Positions 54,122 to 61,872 of a stretch of 64,000 nt of DNA are shown here, piece after piece (within the stretch, counting starts at the first letter, position 1; every line of letters starts with the position of its first letter). The notes beneath the pieces are model-generated. The model had not been told where the DNA came from. It saw only the letters and a list, made by a program, of their open reading frames with translations, and did no database searches. This DNA is from Pseudomonas serboccidentalis (GTDB taxonomy: Bacteria > Pseudomonadota > Gammaproteobacteria > Pseudomonadales > Pseudomonadaceae): contig NZ_CP101655.1 of NCBI RefSeq assembly GCF_028830055.1, forward strand, positions 1,928,880-1,992,879, read 5' to 3'. The translations under genes and the position numbers were made by a program.

Positions 54122-54502
54122 ATGGCAAAGGCAAAAGGGAAGGCTGTAGTTAGAGAAACAGTCATTGGAATCACAATAAATGTTCTAACTTCCGAAGGTC
54201 ACTGCAAAACACTAACCATCGACCCAAGTAGAACAGAAGCTTTATTCTGGTCAGATCGAGCAGTGAATGAAATTCTTGCGCCATTCTATGAGCGAATTGA
54301 GAAATATACGACGCGGGAGGAGCTAATAAACCGTTTTGGGGTAGGAATCAAGAAAACTCTCACTTCCCTTGGGGGTAACGATGAGCAAGTCCGTATCACC
54401 CCAGAGCTAATAAAAGAGATGTGGCAATTAACCCACGAAAACGGTGATGGCGTCTCGTATATTGAGAAAACAAGGCAGTGCATCCCTCGCCCATGTCGCT
54501 AG
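54122..54502 (+). CDS. Hypothetical island protein
   Basis: A 126-residue soluble protein (MAKAKGKAVVRETVIGITIN, then VLTSEGHCKTLTIDPSRTEA) with a strong GGAGGAAC before the ATG at 54122. Mixed alpha/beta composition, no membrane segment. The frame is open upstream to 54092 but the RBS decides the start. I do not recognise a family. AT-rich codon use sets it apart from the hxc genes. Confidence 0.6.
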   Translation: MAKAKGKAVVRETVIGITINVLTSEGHCKTLTIDPSRTEALFWSDRAVNEILAPFYERIEKYTTREELINRFGVGIKKTLTSLGGNDEQVRITPELIKEMWQLTHENGDGVSYIEKTRQCIPRPCR

Positions 54503-54829
54503 CTTTTCAATCGGTTGTTCGAGGGGCGACACCTCATGTGGGGATCGCCCTTACCCTAAAAATTCAGCGTACGTGCCGAAATCGAATTGTGCAGTTTTGA
54601 TGTTTAAAGAGGGTCGAGCCCCCGAAGCATTTAGGTTACACCCCTGACTTTCCTAGACGTATTTGACTGACTGCTGTTGGCCGACAGCAGCCATCGGGTG
54701 TGAAATGTAGCTCAACACACGCAAGTCAGCTGGCCCAATAAGGGAATGGACCTATTTAGGGTAGATTTCCGCAGTAAGGTCTCGGTAAACATCAGCGTTT
54801 AAAAAGACATCTCCAAACACTCTCCCAGG
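54503..54829. other. Intergenic stretch before the DUF6124 leader
   Basis: No gene seen. It contains a short hairpin GCTGTTGGCCGACAGC near 54670-54690, of the same style as the one at 52642. Confidence 0.4.
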
Positions 54830-55138
54830 CTACACATCCTTGCGCCTTTGCCTACAGCTACGCCAGAATCCGCCGGCTTGTGCGCTTTTGGGTCGGATTC
54901 TATTGTGGTCCGGTCGCTGACGAATCAGCGATCGGGTTTGGTAGCCCGGCTTAGACTTGGCGCATAGCGTCACCCGATACAGGCCCTTTTGGGGCTGTGT
55001 ATTTATGGTGGCCATGCGCAGGGCGTCTTCGGGCGCGCCGGTTTTCCAAGTCACCGGTCTACCAACCTTCGTATGGCCACCACCCCTTCGTTTGGTAGCG
55101 AAAGATGATGGCTCCTTTTCTATGATTTGGAGATTCAC
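54830..55138 (-). CDS. Divergent ORF over the DUF6124 leader (doubtful)
   Basis: A GTG-started frame of 102 codons (…TKVGRPVTWKTGAPEDALRM, then YRVTLCAKSKPGYQTRSLIR), basic and Arg/Lys-rich. Its start is 3 bases from the DUF6124 ATG on the other strand. It covers nearly the same DNA as the structured leader, and the conserved-looking sequence may reflect RNA structure instead of protein. It may be only a shadow. Confidence 0.3.
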   Translation of the reverse strand: MNLQIIEKEPSSFATKRRGGGHTKVGRPVTWKTGAPEDALRMATINTQPQKGLYRVTLCAKSKPGYQTRSLIRQRPDHNRIRPKSAQAGGFWRSCRQRRKDV

Positions 55139-55139
55139 T
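54903..55139 (+). ncRNA. Candidate structured RNA / leader upstream of DUF6124 gene
   Basis: About 240 bases rich in nested stems: GCTGA-CGAA-TCAGC near 54920; CAGGCCC-TTTT-GGGGCTG at about 54980-54996; a ten-base outer stem TGGTGGCCAT (55006-55015) with ATGGCCACCA (55073-55082) enclosing CCGGT/ACCGG (55038-55057); and TTCG-TTTGGTAG-CGAA at about 55087-55102, just before the gene. TTTGGTAG occurs twice and its near-complement CTACCAA once, allowing alternative pairings. It could be a long 5' leader or an independent RNA. Confidence 0.4.
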
Positions 55140-55140
55140 C

Positions 55141-55500
55141 ATGATCAAACCAACACCCAACCCACCCGAAACCGAATCGGTTTCTCCCTACGAATCCATC
55201 GACTCAAAAAAACTCCACGAAGCCGCCGACCGCGCCCTGGACCATTACCTCTGTCCGCCCGGTTCCACGCCGCCGCCACGTAAAAAACGCGGAATGTATG
55301 CCGTGACTGCGGACAACAAAAACGAAGAACTGTTGGCCGATGCCAGCGAGACACTCGCTTCAGCCAAAACCATTGCCCAGAACGTCGCCAGTCTTTTGCC
55401 GGCGTCGCAGCGCCGGGCGTTGTTGGGGATTGCGCAGTTGATCATGCTCGGAGAGTTGGCGGTGAATCGTGCGCTGGATAATCTGGAGTTGCAGGGGTGA
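55141..55500 (+). CDS. DUF6124 family protein
   Basis: A 119-residue cytoplasmic protein of a small Pseudomonas-specific family (KKLHEAADRALDHYL..., then ADASETLASAKTIAQNVASL and ALLGIAQLIMLGELAVNRAL). Helical and acidic at the C-terminus. GGAG lies before the ATG. Often present in several copies per genome; role unknown. A 5'-truncated relative lies 4 kb downstream in the same orientation. Confidence 0.82.
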   Translation: MIKPTPNPPETESVSPYESIDSKKLHEAADRALDHYLCPPGSTPPPRKKRGMYAVTADNKNEELLADASETLASAKTIAQNVASLLPASQRRALLGIAQLIMLGELAVNRALDNLELQG

Positions 55501-55666
55501 TGCGCAGCAAGGTTGACAGTTGTGGCCATGGCACATGCGCTGTTTCTGTTGCCTGATATTCCGCTATCGCCAGCAGGCTTGCTCCCACAGGGTTTTGGGT
55601 TGGTCACGGACATCGTGTTGGTCGCTGAAACCTGTGGGAACAGGTCGGTTTAGTTTTACGTGGTTA

Positions 55667-56053
55667 TTAAGGCGCCTCAGGACATTCACTTGTCCATCGC
55701 GTCACCTTCATCTCATTGAACTGTTCGCCAATGGTATCGACGCGCAGGCAAGCTGCTTTCTTCGAGTAGTACAAGATGCAACGCGAGCTATCAAACGAGC
55801 AGGTATCCAGTTCGAAGAACTTGCGTGCAGCCAGCTCCTTCTCCACACCACTGTATTCATAGCCGTCGTTGGTATGCATCCGCGTCGGCTTCCAGCCTTG
55901 TTTGACTAGCTTGGACCTGGCCGCAGCCAGACGCTCACCGACGACGATGCCTGCTGGCCCGTGTTTGTCGTTTGGCGCCTGTGAGTCATCGGCAAACGCG
56001 GCGCTGATACCCGTGCAATAAAGTGCGGCAAGTACGAGGGTAGAAGCCTTCAT
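55667..56053 (-). CDS. Small exported protein
   Basis: A 128-residue protein with a clean signal peptide (MKASTLVLAALYCTGISAAF, cut near ADD). The mature part has four cysteines (DTCSFDSSRCILYYSKKAAC... SEC), suggesting two disulphides. It begins with a segment VVGERLAAARSKLVKQGWKP reminiscent of small BamE-like or PepSY-type periplasmic domains, though this is weak. GGAGG is seen upstream of the ATG. Function unknown. Confidence 0.7.
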   Translation of the reverse strand: MKASTLVLAALYCTGISAAFADDSQAPNDKHGPAGIVVGERLAAARSKLVKQGWKPTRMHTNDGYEYSGVEKELAARKFFELDTCSFDSSRCILYYSKKAACLRVDTIGEQFNEMKVTRWTSECPEAP

Positions 56054-56095
56054 TTGACGGTTCCTCCAGCCGATTTGTAGCTCGATAAAAACTAG

Positions 56096-56428
56096 TCATG
56101 ACAATCGAGTATCCGAGCGGATCCGCCCGTTTGCCGTTAATTCGCGAAGCTTTTCCTGCCATGCTGCGCGATCGGTCTTGGGGGTTATCGGATCGACAAC
56201 GAGATACTGCCTGTCACACGCTTCGATTTGGCCGAGCCAATAGGTTTGGCCTGCGTGCCCCGTGTCGAGGCGTTTCAAGAAGTAGCCGAGTTGTTGCCAT
56301 CTCGAGACTAGGCGAAAAATGGTGCTGCGCCGCTTCGATGTAAGCTCATGCCAGTCTTGATCGAGTTTGGGCATCAATCCGGTGCACCATAAGTGCCATG
56401 GTACTTTTTCCAGTTGCGCAATCACCAC
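56096..56428 (-). CDS. Hypothetical protein, possibly a gene remnant
   Basis: A frame of 110 codons (…DWHELTSKRRSTIFRLVSRW, then TPKTDRAAWQEKLRELTANG, RIRSDTRLS), basic with a protein-like helical pattern. No clear RBS at the first methionine; the methionine at residue 19 (MPKLDQDW) is an alternative. Not recognised. It may be the tail of a longer gene that lost its 5' part. Confidence 0.35.
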   Translation of the reverse strand: MVIAQLEKVPWHLWCTGLMPKLDQDWHELTSKRRSTIFRLVSRWQQLGYFLKRLDTGHAGQTYWLGQIEACDRQYLVVDPITPKTDRAAWQEKLRELTANGRIRSDTRLS

Positions 56429-56880
56429 CGCAAATACATTCTCTGAAGGATATCAAGCGCCTCGAACAGCTCGGGTAGTTGATCATAGCGAAGCAGGCGT
56501 GTTGCAGCCTGACGCACGGTCACATAGGTCGAGCGCAGCGCAGGTGTATGCCATCGCTCTGGCAACTCTTAGCTCGCGCTATGCGGTGTTTGCGACATTA
56601 CTCTTCGTACAGTGCCTAGAGGTTGGGGACTCCGAAAGGGCGTCAGCTCATCTGACAACCTCGGCCATTTTCTTTTCGTCTATTGAGCAGCAGCGGTCAG
56701 TCGATCATGCCTTCACTTCAACGTGACACAGCGCTTGATTCACGGCGAGCTTCACGACCATGACTTTTTTGATCATGACAAACGAGCGGCTATCGAGTAT
56801 GGTTTTGTAGTGGCTAGGAGCCATTATTTAGGCGGTTACTTAAGTGTAATCAATAAATCTTCTGGAGTTTGAGGTCGGAA
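56429..56880. other. Intergenic region of the island
   Basis: About 450 bases. Only weakly coding frames (for example plus-strand 56367-56726) without RBS or family match; probably decayed sequence plus the promoter of the DUF2971 gene, which lies in the AT-rich last 100 bases. Confidence 0.4.
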
Positions 56881-57792
56881 ATGGGGCGCGTTAAAACAAG
56901 GACGAGTGATCTTAGATCAACATTACCAGAGTTCTTCTATAAATATTCACCGATTGAATCGATATCCCCTATTTTGGAAAGCTCAAGTATAAAGGTTGCC
57001 GATCCGACGGGGTTCAACGACCCATTTGACTGCAATTTTCCGTTGCTTGATCTTAATAAGATTAATGTTTTGAAAATGCTCAAGCTGGAGTTCGGCAAAA
57101 GCTTGGGTCTTTCAAATAACTCACAATTCAATCAAGAGATGAATCGGCTTCGTCCCCGATTGAACGAAATGACAGAAGAAGTTATTCGGCTGACTAGTGA
57201 GATGGCGCGTGAGTGGGATGTTTTGCTCTCGAGATTCAGGGTGTTATCGCTCACTACTAAGCCAGATAATATTTTGATGTGGTCTCACTACGCAAATTAC
57301 CATAAAGGTGCAGTACTAAAATTTAAGTCGAAAGCGCCCGCATTTAAAAGTGCACTAAAAGTTAAGTATGGCGGTGGTGAGAAGTTGATGTCTATGTTCT
57401 TGACGGCTGCAACCACCGATCTCGCTCGATCTATTAGTCAAGGCAGGCCTGAGTCTGAGGTCGATAAGTTAGCCGCGCAGATGTCGACCAAGAACTTAGA
57501 GCTACTGTTTAGGTATTTGCTCATCAAACGAGACGAATGGGCGTACGAGCAGGAGTATCGCGTGATCCTGAGTGTAGATAGTCCTGAAGTAACCCAAAAG
57601 CCTGAATGTAATCTAGACACTGTGTCTTTTGCGGCAGAGGATTTGAGCGAAATTATCTTTGGTGTCAATACTCCTGCCAAAGAGATGCAAAACGTCGAGA
57701 ACTTGGTCCAACTTCGCTTCCCAGATGTGAGAATAACAAGGGCGCAGAAACGTGGCCTCGATTTATTTTTTACCGATGGGGCTCAAGCTTAA
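56881..57792 (+). CDS. DUF2971 family protein
   Basis: A 303-residue cytoplasmic protein. The family hallmarks are LPEFFYKYSPIESISPIL (N-terminal YKY), VADPTGFNDPFDCNF, LMWSHYANYHKGAVLKF and KRDEWAYEQEYRVIL. DUF2971 proteins are frequent in mobile islands and near phage-defence genes, but their activity is unproved. GAGG six bases before ATG 56881 sets the start; a TTG four codons upstream is less likely. AT-rich codon use, unlike the host genes. Confidence 0.85.
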   Translation: MGRVKTRTSDLRSTLPEFFYKYSPIESISPILESSSIKVADPTGFNDPFDCNFPLLDLNKINVLKMLKLEFGKSLGLSNNSQFNQEMNRLRPRLNEMTEEVIRLTSEMAREWDVLLSRFRVLSLTTKPDNILMWSHYANYHKGAVLKFKSKAPAFKSALKVKYGGGEKLMSMFLTAATTDLARSISQGRPESEVDKLAAQMSTKNLELLFRYLLIKRDEWAYEQEYRVILSVDSPEVTQKPECNLDTVSFAAEDLSEIIFGVNTPAKEMQNVENLVQLRFPDVRITRAQKRGLDLFFTDGAQA

Positions 57793-58082
57793 GTGGGTTC
57801 ATCCCACCATCTCACGGTACTTTGGCTTGAGATAATGGGGTAGGGTGTATAGGCCATATACTGGGAAAAATAAATTTTCCTTAGATTGGTCGTGAAATCA
57901 GGAAGGTGGAATGCCTGACGGCAGAGCAGCGGTGGTAGATCATCGATTACTGCTAGTGCCGGTTGGGAGTTGATACAGATCTGGATATTCGTGCTGAAGT
58001 CGAGATGTTCCGGAAAAAGATTTTTCAGCTCAGGGGGGATCTGTTTTATGACAATAAATTCGCTACTGTTTTTTGCGGTCAA
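57789..58082 (-). CDS. Hypothetical small protein, convergent with DUF2971
   Basis: A frame of 97 codons from TTG at 58082, preceded by AAGGA seven bases upstream; the frame stays open about 30 codons further with protein-like sequence (TLLPGETTVISQSDFKDI) but no normal start codon there. The product (SSEFIVIKQIPPELKNLFPE, then HLDFSTNIQICINSQPALAV) has the composition of a soluble globular protein. It overlaps the DUF2971 stop by 4 bases. It may be a 5'-truncated gene. Confidence 0.35.
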   Translation of the reverse strand: MTAKNSSEFIVIKQIPPELKNLFPEHLDFSTNIQICINSQPALAVIDDLPPLLCRQAFHLPDFTTNLRKIYFSQYMAYTPYPIISSQSTVRWWDEPT

Positions 58083-58219
58083 CAGTATGTCCTTGAAATC
58101 GGATTGCGAAATAACTGTTGTTTCGCCCGGTAAGAGGGTAACTCCTAAAATGATGATTTTTTATGATGCTGTACTGATGCAGCTATGGCAAAAATTTTGA
58201 CTCAACTAAGGAAATAAAA

Positions 58220-59308
58220 ATGACTCAAGAAGCAAAGGATGCACTACATCTCATTTATATGATTCTGGCGATTTCTCCTATCGTCTGCATTATTTTTTTA
58301 TGTGCTTGCGCAAGTGGAATTTCAGCTGACAAGCGTGCCACCTTTTATAACTTTTCTTACCACCTCGATCCGCGCCGAGGACTCGCATCTCAATGGCCAT
58401 TACGCTTTTGGTTAACCACGATCTTCGTGTATTTCCTAGCAGCAGGTTACGTATGTTGGGCTCCCTATACGCTATCCTTTACACCGGCAGGATTCGATAC
58501 ATTTATCGATATCAGCAAGTTTCCCCTCGCGTTGCTGTCGTTGACGATTCCCGTCGGCGTTTTTATCAGCAGATTGCACAGTACTCAGCAAGCAGCGGCG
58601 CAGATAGAGGCAACAGACATGAAAAATCGGCTGGACGCGTTCCACGCACAGCGAAAGGGTATAGTTGAATACATAGCGTCGCTTGGGACGATTAAATTAG
58701 CACATAAGGTGTCGCTGCAGATACAAATAAACCAAGCGTTCCATTCAGTAGTTTTTTGCAATTCGACCCACGAAACAGGTGCCCTTGAGGCAGATGAGCA
58801 GGTGTTGAAGTATGTCGTGAGGCAGGTGAATTTAATAATTGATAAATTATCTCTATTGATGCCGGATTTCAACGCATTGAAAGGTCGTGTCTCTAAGTCT
58901 CCTGAATCAAATCAAAGTGGGATCTACTTTGAGGTATCTAAATTGCTAAATGAACTTTGTGTAAAATTGAATATTTTGGATTATGTAGTAGCTCCGCAGA
59001 TTAAAAAGACTCCATTTACGGCGATACTGCCAGGAGGCGAGCAAGAACGACATGTCCGACTTGCAGGTAACTATTACGAGTTGATCGCCATTCTGAACTA
59101 CTGTATTACGATAAGCTATTTTGCAATGGTTTCTGAAAGTCGAAGCAATGCTGCTATAAATACTCGACTGCGGATAGAAGGTCTAAAGAAAGAGCTAAAT
59201 ACTTTGGGGCATGATACAACGCTTAAACTTGATCAGTTTAAGGCTCTTTCAGCCGCCGAGGTGATTTATCCCTCGCCGCTGACCTTATCGGTAAGTGAGT
59301 CTGCGTAG
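58220..59308 (+). CDS. Three-helix membrane protein resembling anti-phage membrane effectors
   Basis: A 362-residue protein with hydrophobic helices at ~9-31, ~64-83 and ~100-117, then a ~240-residue cytoplasmic part. Right after helix 3 comes RLHSTQQAAAQIEATDMKNR, close to the R-x-x-QT-x-x-QI pattern that follows the helices in retron Ec48-type effectors and putative abortive-infection membrane proteins. AAGGA precedes the ATG. No reverse transcriptase or other trigger gene is in the window. The defence role is inference from architecture and from its DUF2971 neighbour. Confidence 0.65.
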   Translation: MTQEAKDALHLIYMILAISPIVCIIFLCACASGISADKRATFYNFSYHLDPRRGLASQWPLRFWLTTIFVYFLAAGYVCWAPYTLSFTPAGFDTFIDISKFPLALLSLTIPVGVFISRLHSTQQAAAQIEATDMKNRLDAFHAQRKGIVEYIASLGTIKLAHKVSLQIQINQAFHSVVFCNSTHETGALEADEQVLKYVVRQVNLIIDKLSLLMPDFNALKGRVSKSPESNQSGIYFEVSKLLNELCVKLNILDYVVAPQIKKTPFTAILPGGEQERHVRLAGNYYELIAILNYCITISYFAMVSESRSNAAINTRLRIEGLKKELNTLGHDTTLKLDQFKALSAAEVIYPSPLTLSVSESA

Positions 59309-59542
59309 GTTTTTTGTTCTTCAGAGCCAAGTGTGCTGCAGACATACAACGATGTCCGAGAAAATTTCTATGCATTCCATTTGGCTACCGAAAACGGTTG
59401 CTTCCGGTAGATATCATTCGCTGGAAACGATTGCACGGCTACTGGAGCGAAAGTGACTGACAGCGGGCTTGTAGTGAAGGCGATATCTCTGAATGCCAGT
59501 CGTTAAAAGCGTTCGGCAGCAGGAGTCATATGGGTTAATAGG

Positions 59543-59740
59543 GTCACGCACTACACCTCCACCGAATCCCTACTGGCCAATGCCTGCGAATCCATGGCTT
59601 CGGCCAGTGTGATGCTCAGTGATTTCGCCGGGCTGCTTGATACGCCTTATCGCCATACGGTGTTGGGCATTGCGCAGGTGGTGATGCTGGGGGAGTTGGC
59701 GGTTAATCAAGCGCTGGATAATCTGGAGTTGCCGGGTTAG
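59543..59740 (+). pseudogene. Truncated DUF6124 gene
   Basis: In-frame remnant (STESLLANACESMASASVML, then HTVLGIAQVVMLGELAVNQA, ending NLELPG) matching the C-terminal two thirds of the intact DUF6124 protein at 55141; the N-terminal part and start codon are missing. The 230 bases before it contain no gene. Same orientation as the intact copy. Confidence 0.75.
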
Positions 59741-59834
59741 CGCCGGCATTGGTTTTTGGGGGCGCTTTGCGCCCCATCGGGGATGAATCCCCTCGCCACA
59801 GGTTTAGGGACGTCAGAGCGTAAGTAGATTTCCC

Positions 59835-59933
59835 TGTAGGAGCTGCCGAAGGCTCGGGCCGCGATCGGAGGATCTTTTGATTTTGACTTTTAGAAGCAAG
59901 ATCAAAAGATCGCAGCCTTCGGCAGCTCCTACA
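59835..59933. repeat. REPIN, GGCTCGGGCCGCGATCGGA variant (right copy)
   Basis: Same rare left-arm insertion as the element at 50773 and same orientation. Its 3' end overlaps the last codons of hxcV by a few bases. A half element of the GTGGCGAGG class (CCCCTCGCCACAGG) precedes it near 59790. Confidence 0.9.
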
Positions 59934-60303
59934 GGGGGTGGTTTAGTAGCGTTTCCAGGCGGGCCAGGGGCGGGGCGTCTTGGTTGCGGTCGAAGACTTG
60001 GATGCCGACTTTTAGTAATCGGCCGTTTTCGGCTGTTGCGATGGCTTGTTCGCAGCGCAGTAGCAGCCTGCCCTGATCACAGTCTTGTGCCTTCATCCCC
60101 ATCGGCAATCGACCTTCCAGTTGCAGTTCAGCCATCCGACTCTGCGCCGCAATCATCGCCACCGACCGATCCCGCAAAATCCCGCTGCTCTGCGTCATCA
60201 ACCCCGCCACACGCACAGCCGCCGACATCGCCACGGCAATGATCGCCAGCGCCACCAGCACTTCAATCAGGGTGAATCCGCTTTCTCGGGAATGCGTCGG
60301 CAT
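59929..60303 (-). CDS. hxcV: Type II secretion minor pseudopilin GspI/HxcV
   Basis: A 124-residue prepilin-like protein: leader MPTHSRESG cut before FTLIEVLVALAIIAVAMSAA, with Glu at +5, then the GspI helix SVAMIAAQSRMAELQLEGRL. Core of the pseudopilus tip with GspJ and GspK. In the ancestral order it sits next to hxcP; here its 3' end faces the island and a REPIN. Confidence 0.9.
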   Translation of the reverse strand: MPTHSRESGFTLIEVLVALAIIAVAMSAAVRVAGLMTQSSGILRDRSVAMIAAQSRMAELQLEGRLPMGMKAQDCDQGRLLLRCEQAIATAENGRLLKVGIQVFDRNQDAPPLARLETLLNHPL

Positions 60304-60451
60304 AACAGGCCCAAAGCCAAAACACAGCCCTCGACGCTAACCCGCGTCCTTGACGGCTTGACGACGAAAACTCCCGAGGATTTTCAACATCCCTGACATA
60401 TCTTCTTGCAACACTGCGCGTCGAATCGAATCAAGCCAAGGGAATGTCGAG

Positions 60452-60910
60452 ATGGAGATCGCGCAGTTCAAACAGCCCAAACGACCGAGCCGGATGCCCC
60501 GTGGGCAGCAGGGTTTTACCCTGATCGAGATCATGGTGGTGGTGGTGATTCTCGGGATTCTTGCCGCGATGGTGGTGCCCAAGGTGCTCGACCGGCCGGA
60601 TCAGGCGCGGGCCACGGCGGCGAAGCAGGACATTGGCGGTTTGATGCAGGCGCTGAAGCTGTATCGCCTCGATCACGGCACTTATCCGAGCATGACCCAG
60701 GGTCTGAAAGTGTTGGTGGAGCGCCCGGCGGATGCGAAGAACAGCAACTGGCGTTCGTACCTGGAACGCCTGCCGAATGATCCGTGGGGGCGGCCTTATC
60801 AGTACCTCAACCCTGGCGCCAACGGCGAGATCGATATCTTTTCCCTCGGTGCCGACGGTCAGCCTGACGGCGACGGCGTGAATGCCGACATCGGTTCCTG
60901 GCAGTTGTAA
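60452..60910 (+). CDS. hxcT: Type II secretion major pseudopilin GspG/HxcT
   Basis: A 152-residue protein. A 21-residue leader ending RGQQG is cut before FTLIEIMVVVVILGILAAMV, with Glu at +5. The globular part has the GspG hallmarks LYRLDHGTYPS, LPNDPWGRPYQYLNPG and the calcium-site region GADGQPDGDGVNADIGSW. AAGGGA precedes the ATG. It builds the periplasmic pseudopilus that pushes substrates through the secretin. First gene of the plus-strand hxcT-X-Y-Z-Q operon. Confidence 0.95.
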   Translation: MEIAQFKQPKRPSRMPRGQQGFTLIEIMVVVVILGILAAMVVPKVLDRPDQARATAAKQDIGGLMQALKLYRLDHGTYPSMTQGLKVLVERPADAKNSNWRSYLERLPNDPWGRPYQYLNPGANGEIDIFSLGADGQPDGDGVNADIGSWQL

Positions 60911-60918
60911 GGCCGGTG

Positions 60919-61872
60919 ATGAACAACCAATCGAACCAGCAGGGCATGGCGATTATCAGTGCGCTGTTGATCGCCGCTGTGGTCGCGGTGATTGCGGCGG
61001 GGATGTTGACCCGGCAGAGCGTTTCGACCCGGGCGCTGGAGGCGGATCAGCAGCGGGTTCAGGGGCGCTGGTTGTTACAGGGTGGGCTGGAGATCAGCCG
61101 GCAATTGCTCTGGGATGCGCGGCAGCGTGATCCGTTGACCCGGCTCGATCAGCCGTGGGCGCAGCGCTTGAATGCGCAAGGTTTCGAGGGCCGGCTGGAA
61201 GACGAGCAGGGCAAGTTCAACCTGCGCAATCTGGTGGCCAACGAGCGCATCGACGAGGCGCAGGTGCAGGCGTTTCAGCGGCTGTGCGAGTTGATCGGCA
61301 TCAGCGGTGGTTTGAGTCAGCGCATCAGTCAGCGGGTGATCGGCTCTTATCCGTACTTGTTGAACCCGCAGATTGCCGAAAACACCGCCAGCAAAAACAG
61401 CTTCGACAGCGGCCGCGCCACTTCGCCGAATGCGTCGCGCAAACCACAGACTCCAAAGTTGCCGATGCTGCGCAGTGTCGATGATCTGCGCAGCGTTGAA
61501 GGCGTCAACGATGCGGTCATTGGCAAACTGGCGCCGTACCTGACGGTGATTCCGGCCACCACTTGGCTCAACGGCAACACCGCCACGGCGCCAGTGTTGG
61601 CCGCGTATGTGCCGGGGCTATCGCTGGAGCGGGCGCAGGCCTTGATCAATGAGCGCGATGCCGGGCGCTGGTTCATCAATCGCGGCGATTTCGTTAACCG
61701 TTTGCGCATGCCGAACCTGGAGCTGACCAGCGTCAAGGTCGGCATCACCAGTGACTGGTTTCGCCTGCGCGGGGAGGCGCGGCGCGAGCAGCGTCGGGTC
61801 AGCCTCGACGCGTTGTTGCACCGCAGCGAGGATCGCTTGCCGCAAGTGATCTGGTCGCGGGTGGGCGTATGA
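60919..61872 (+). CDS. hxcX: Type II secretion minor pseudopilin GspK/HxcX
   Basis: A 317-residue protein with leader MNNQSNQQG before MAIISALLIAAVVAVIAAGM; as usual in GspK the Glu at +5 is absent. Large periplasmic domain with DEQGKFNLRNLV and two helix-hairpin-helix-like segments (VEGVNDAVIGKL; LSLERAQALINERDAG). A GTG one codon earlier is the alternative start. It caps the pseudopilus tip. The stop overlaps hxcY as ATGA. Confidence 0.92.
   Translation: MNNQSNQQGMAIISALLIAAVVAVIAAGMLTRQSVSTRALEADQQRVQGRWLLQGGLEISRQLLWDARQRDPLTRLDQPWAQRLNAQGFEGRLEDEQGKFNLRNLVANERIDEAQVQAFQRLCELIGISGGLSQRISQRVIGSYPYLLNPQIAENTASKNSFDSGRATSPNASRKPQTPKLPMLRSVDDLRSVEGVNDAVIGKLAPYLTVIPATTWLNGNTATAPVLAAYVPGLSLERAQALINERDAGRWFINRGDFVNRLRMPNLELTSVKVGITSDWFRLRGEARREQRRVSLDALLHRSEDRLPQVIWSRVGV

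Noticed and set aside
56367..56726. A 119-codon plus-strand ORF
   Set aside because: Low-complexity Ser/Ala/Thr composition, no RBS and overlaps another frame; looks like non-coding DNA.
57970..58200. A 76-codon plus-strand ORF between DUF2971 and the membrane protein
   Set aside because: No RBS, cysteine-rich and irregular composition; it overlaps the more protein-like minus-strand frame.
56881..59308. A retron (reverse transcriptase plus msr/msd RNA) around the membrane effector-like gene
   Set aside because: No reverse transcriptase motif (YxDD) or gene of suitable length is present in the island.
52515..59928. Integrase, transposase or tRNA attachment site for the island
   Set aside because: No recombinase gene or tRNA was found; the only mobile-element trace is a weak terminal-repeat-like hairpin at 52748-52797.
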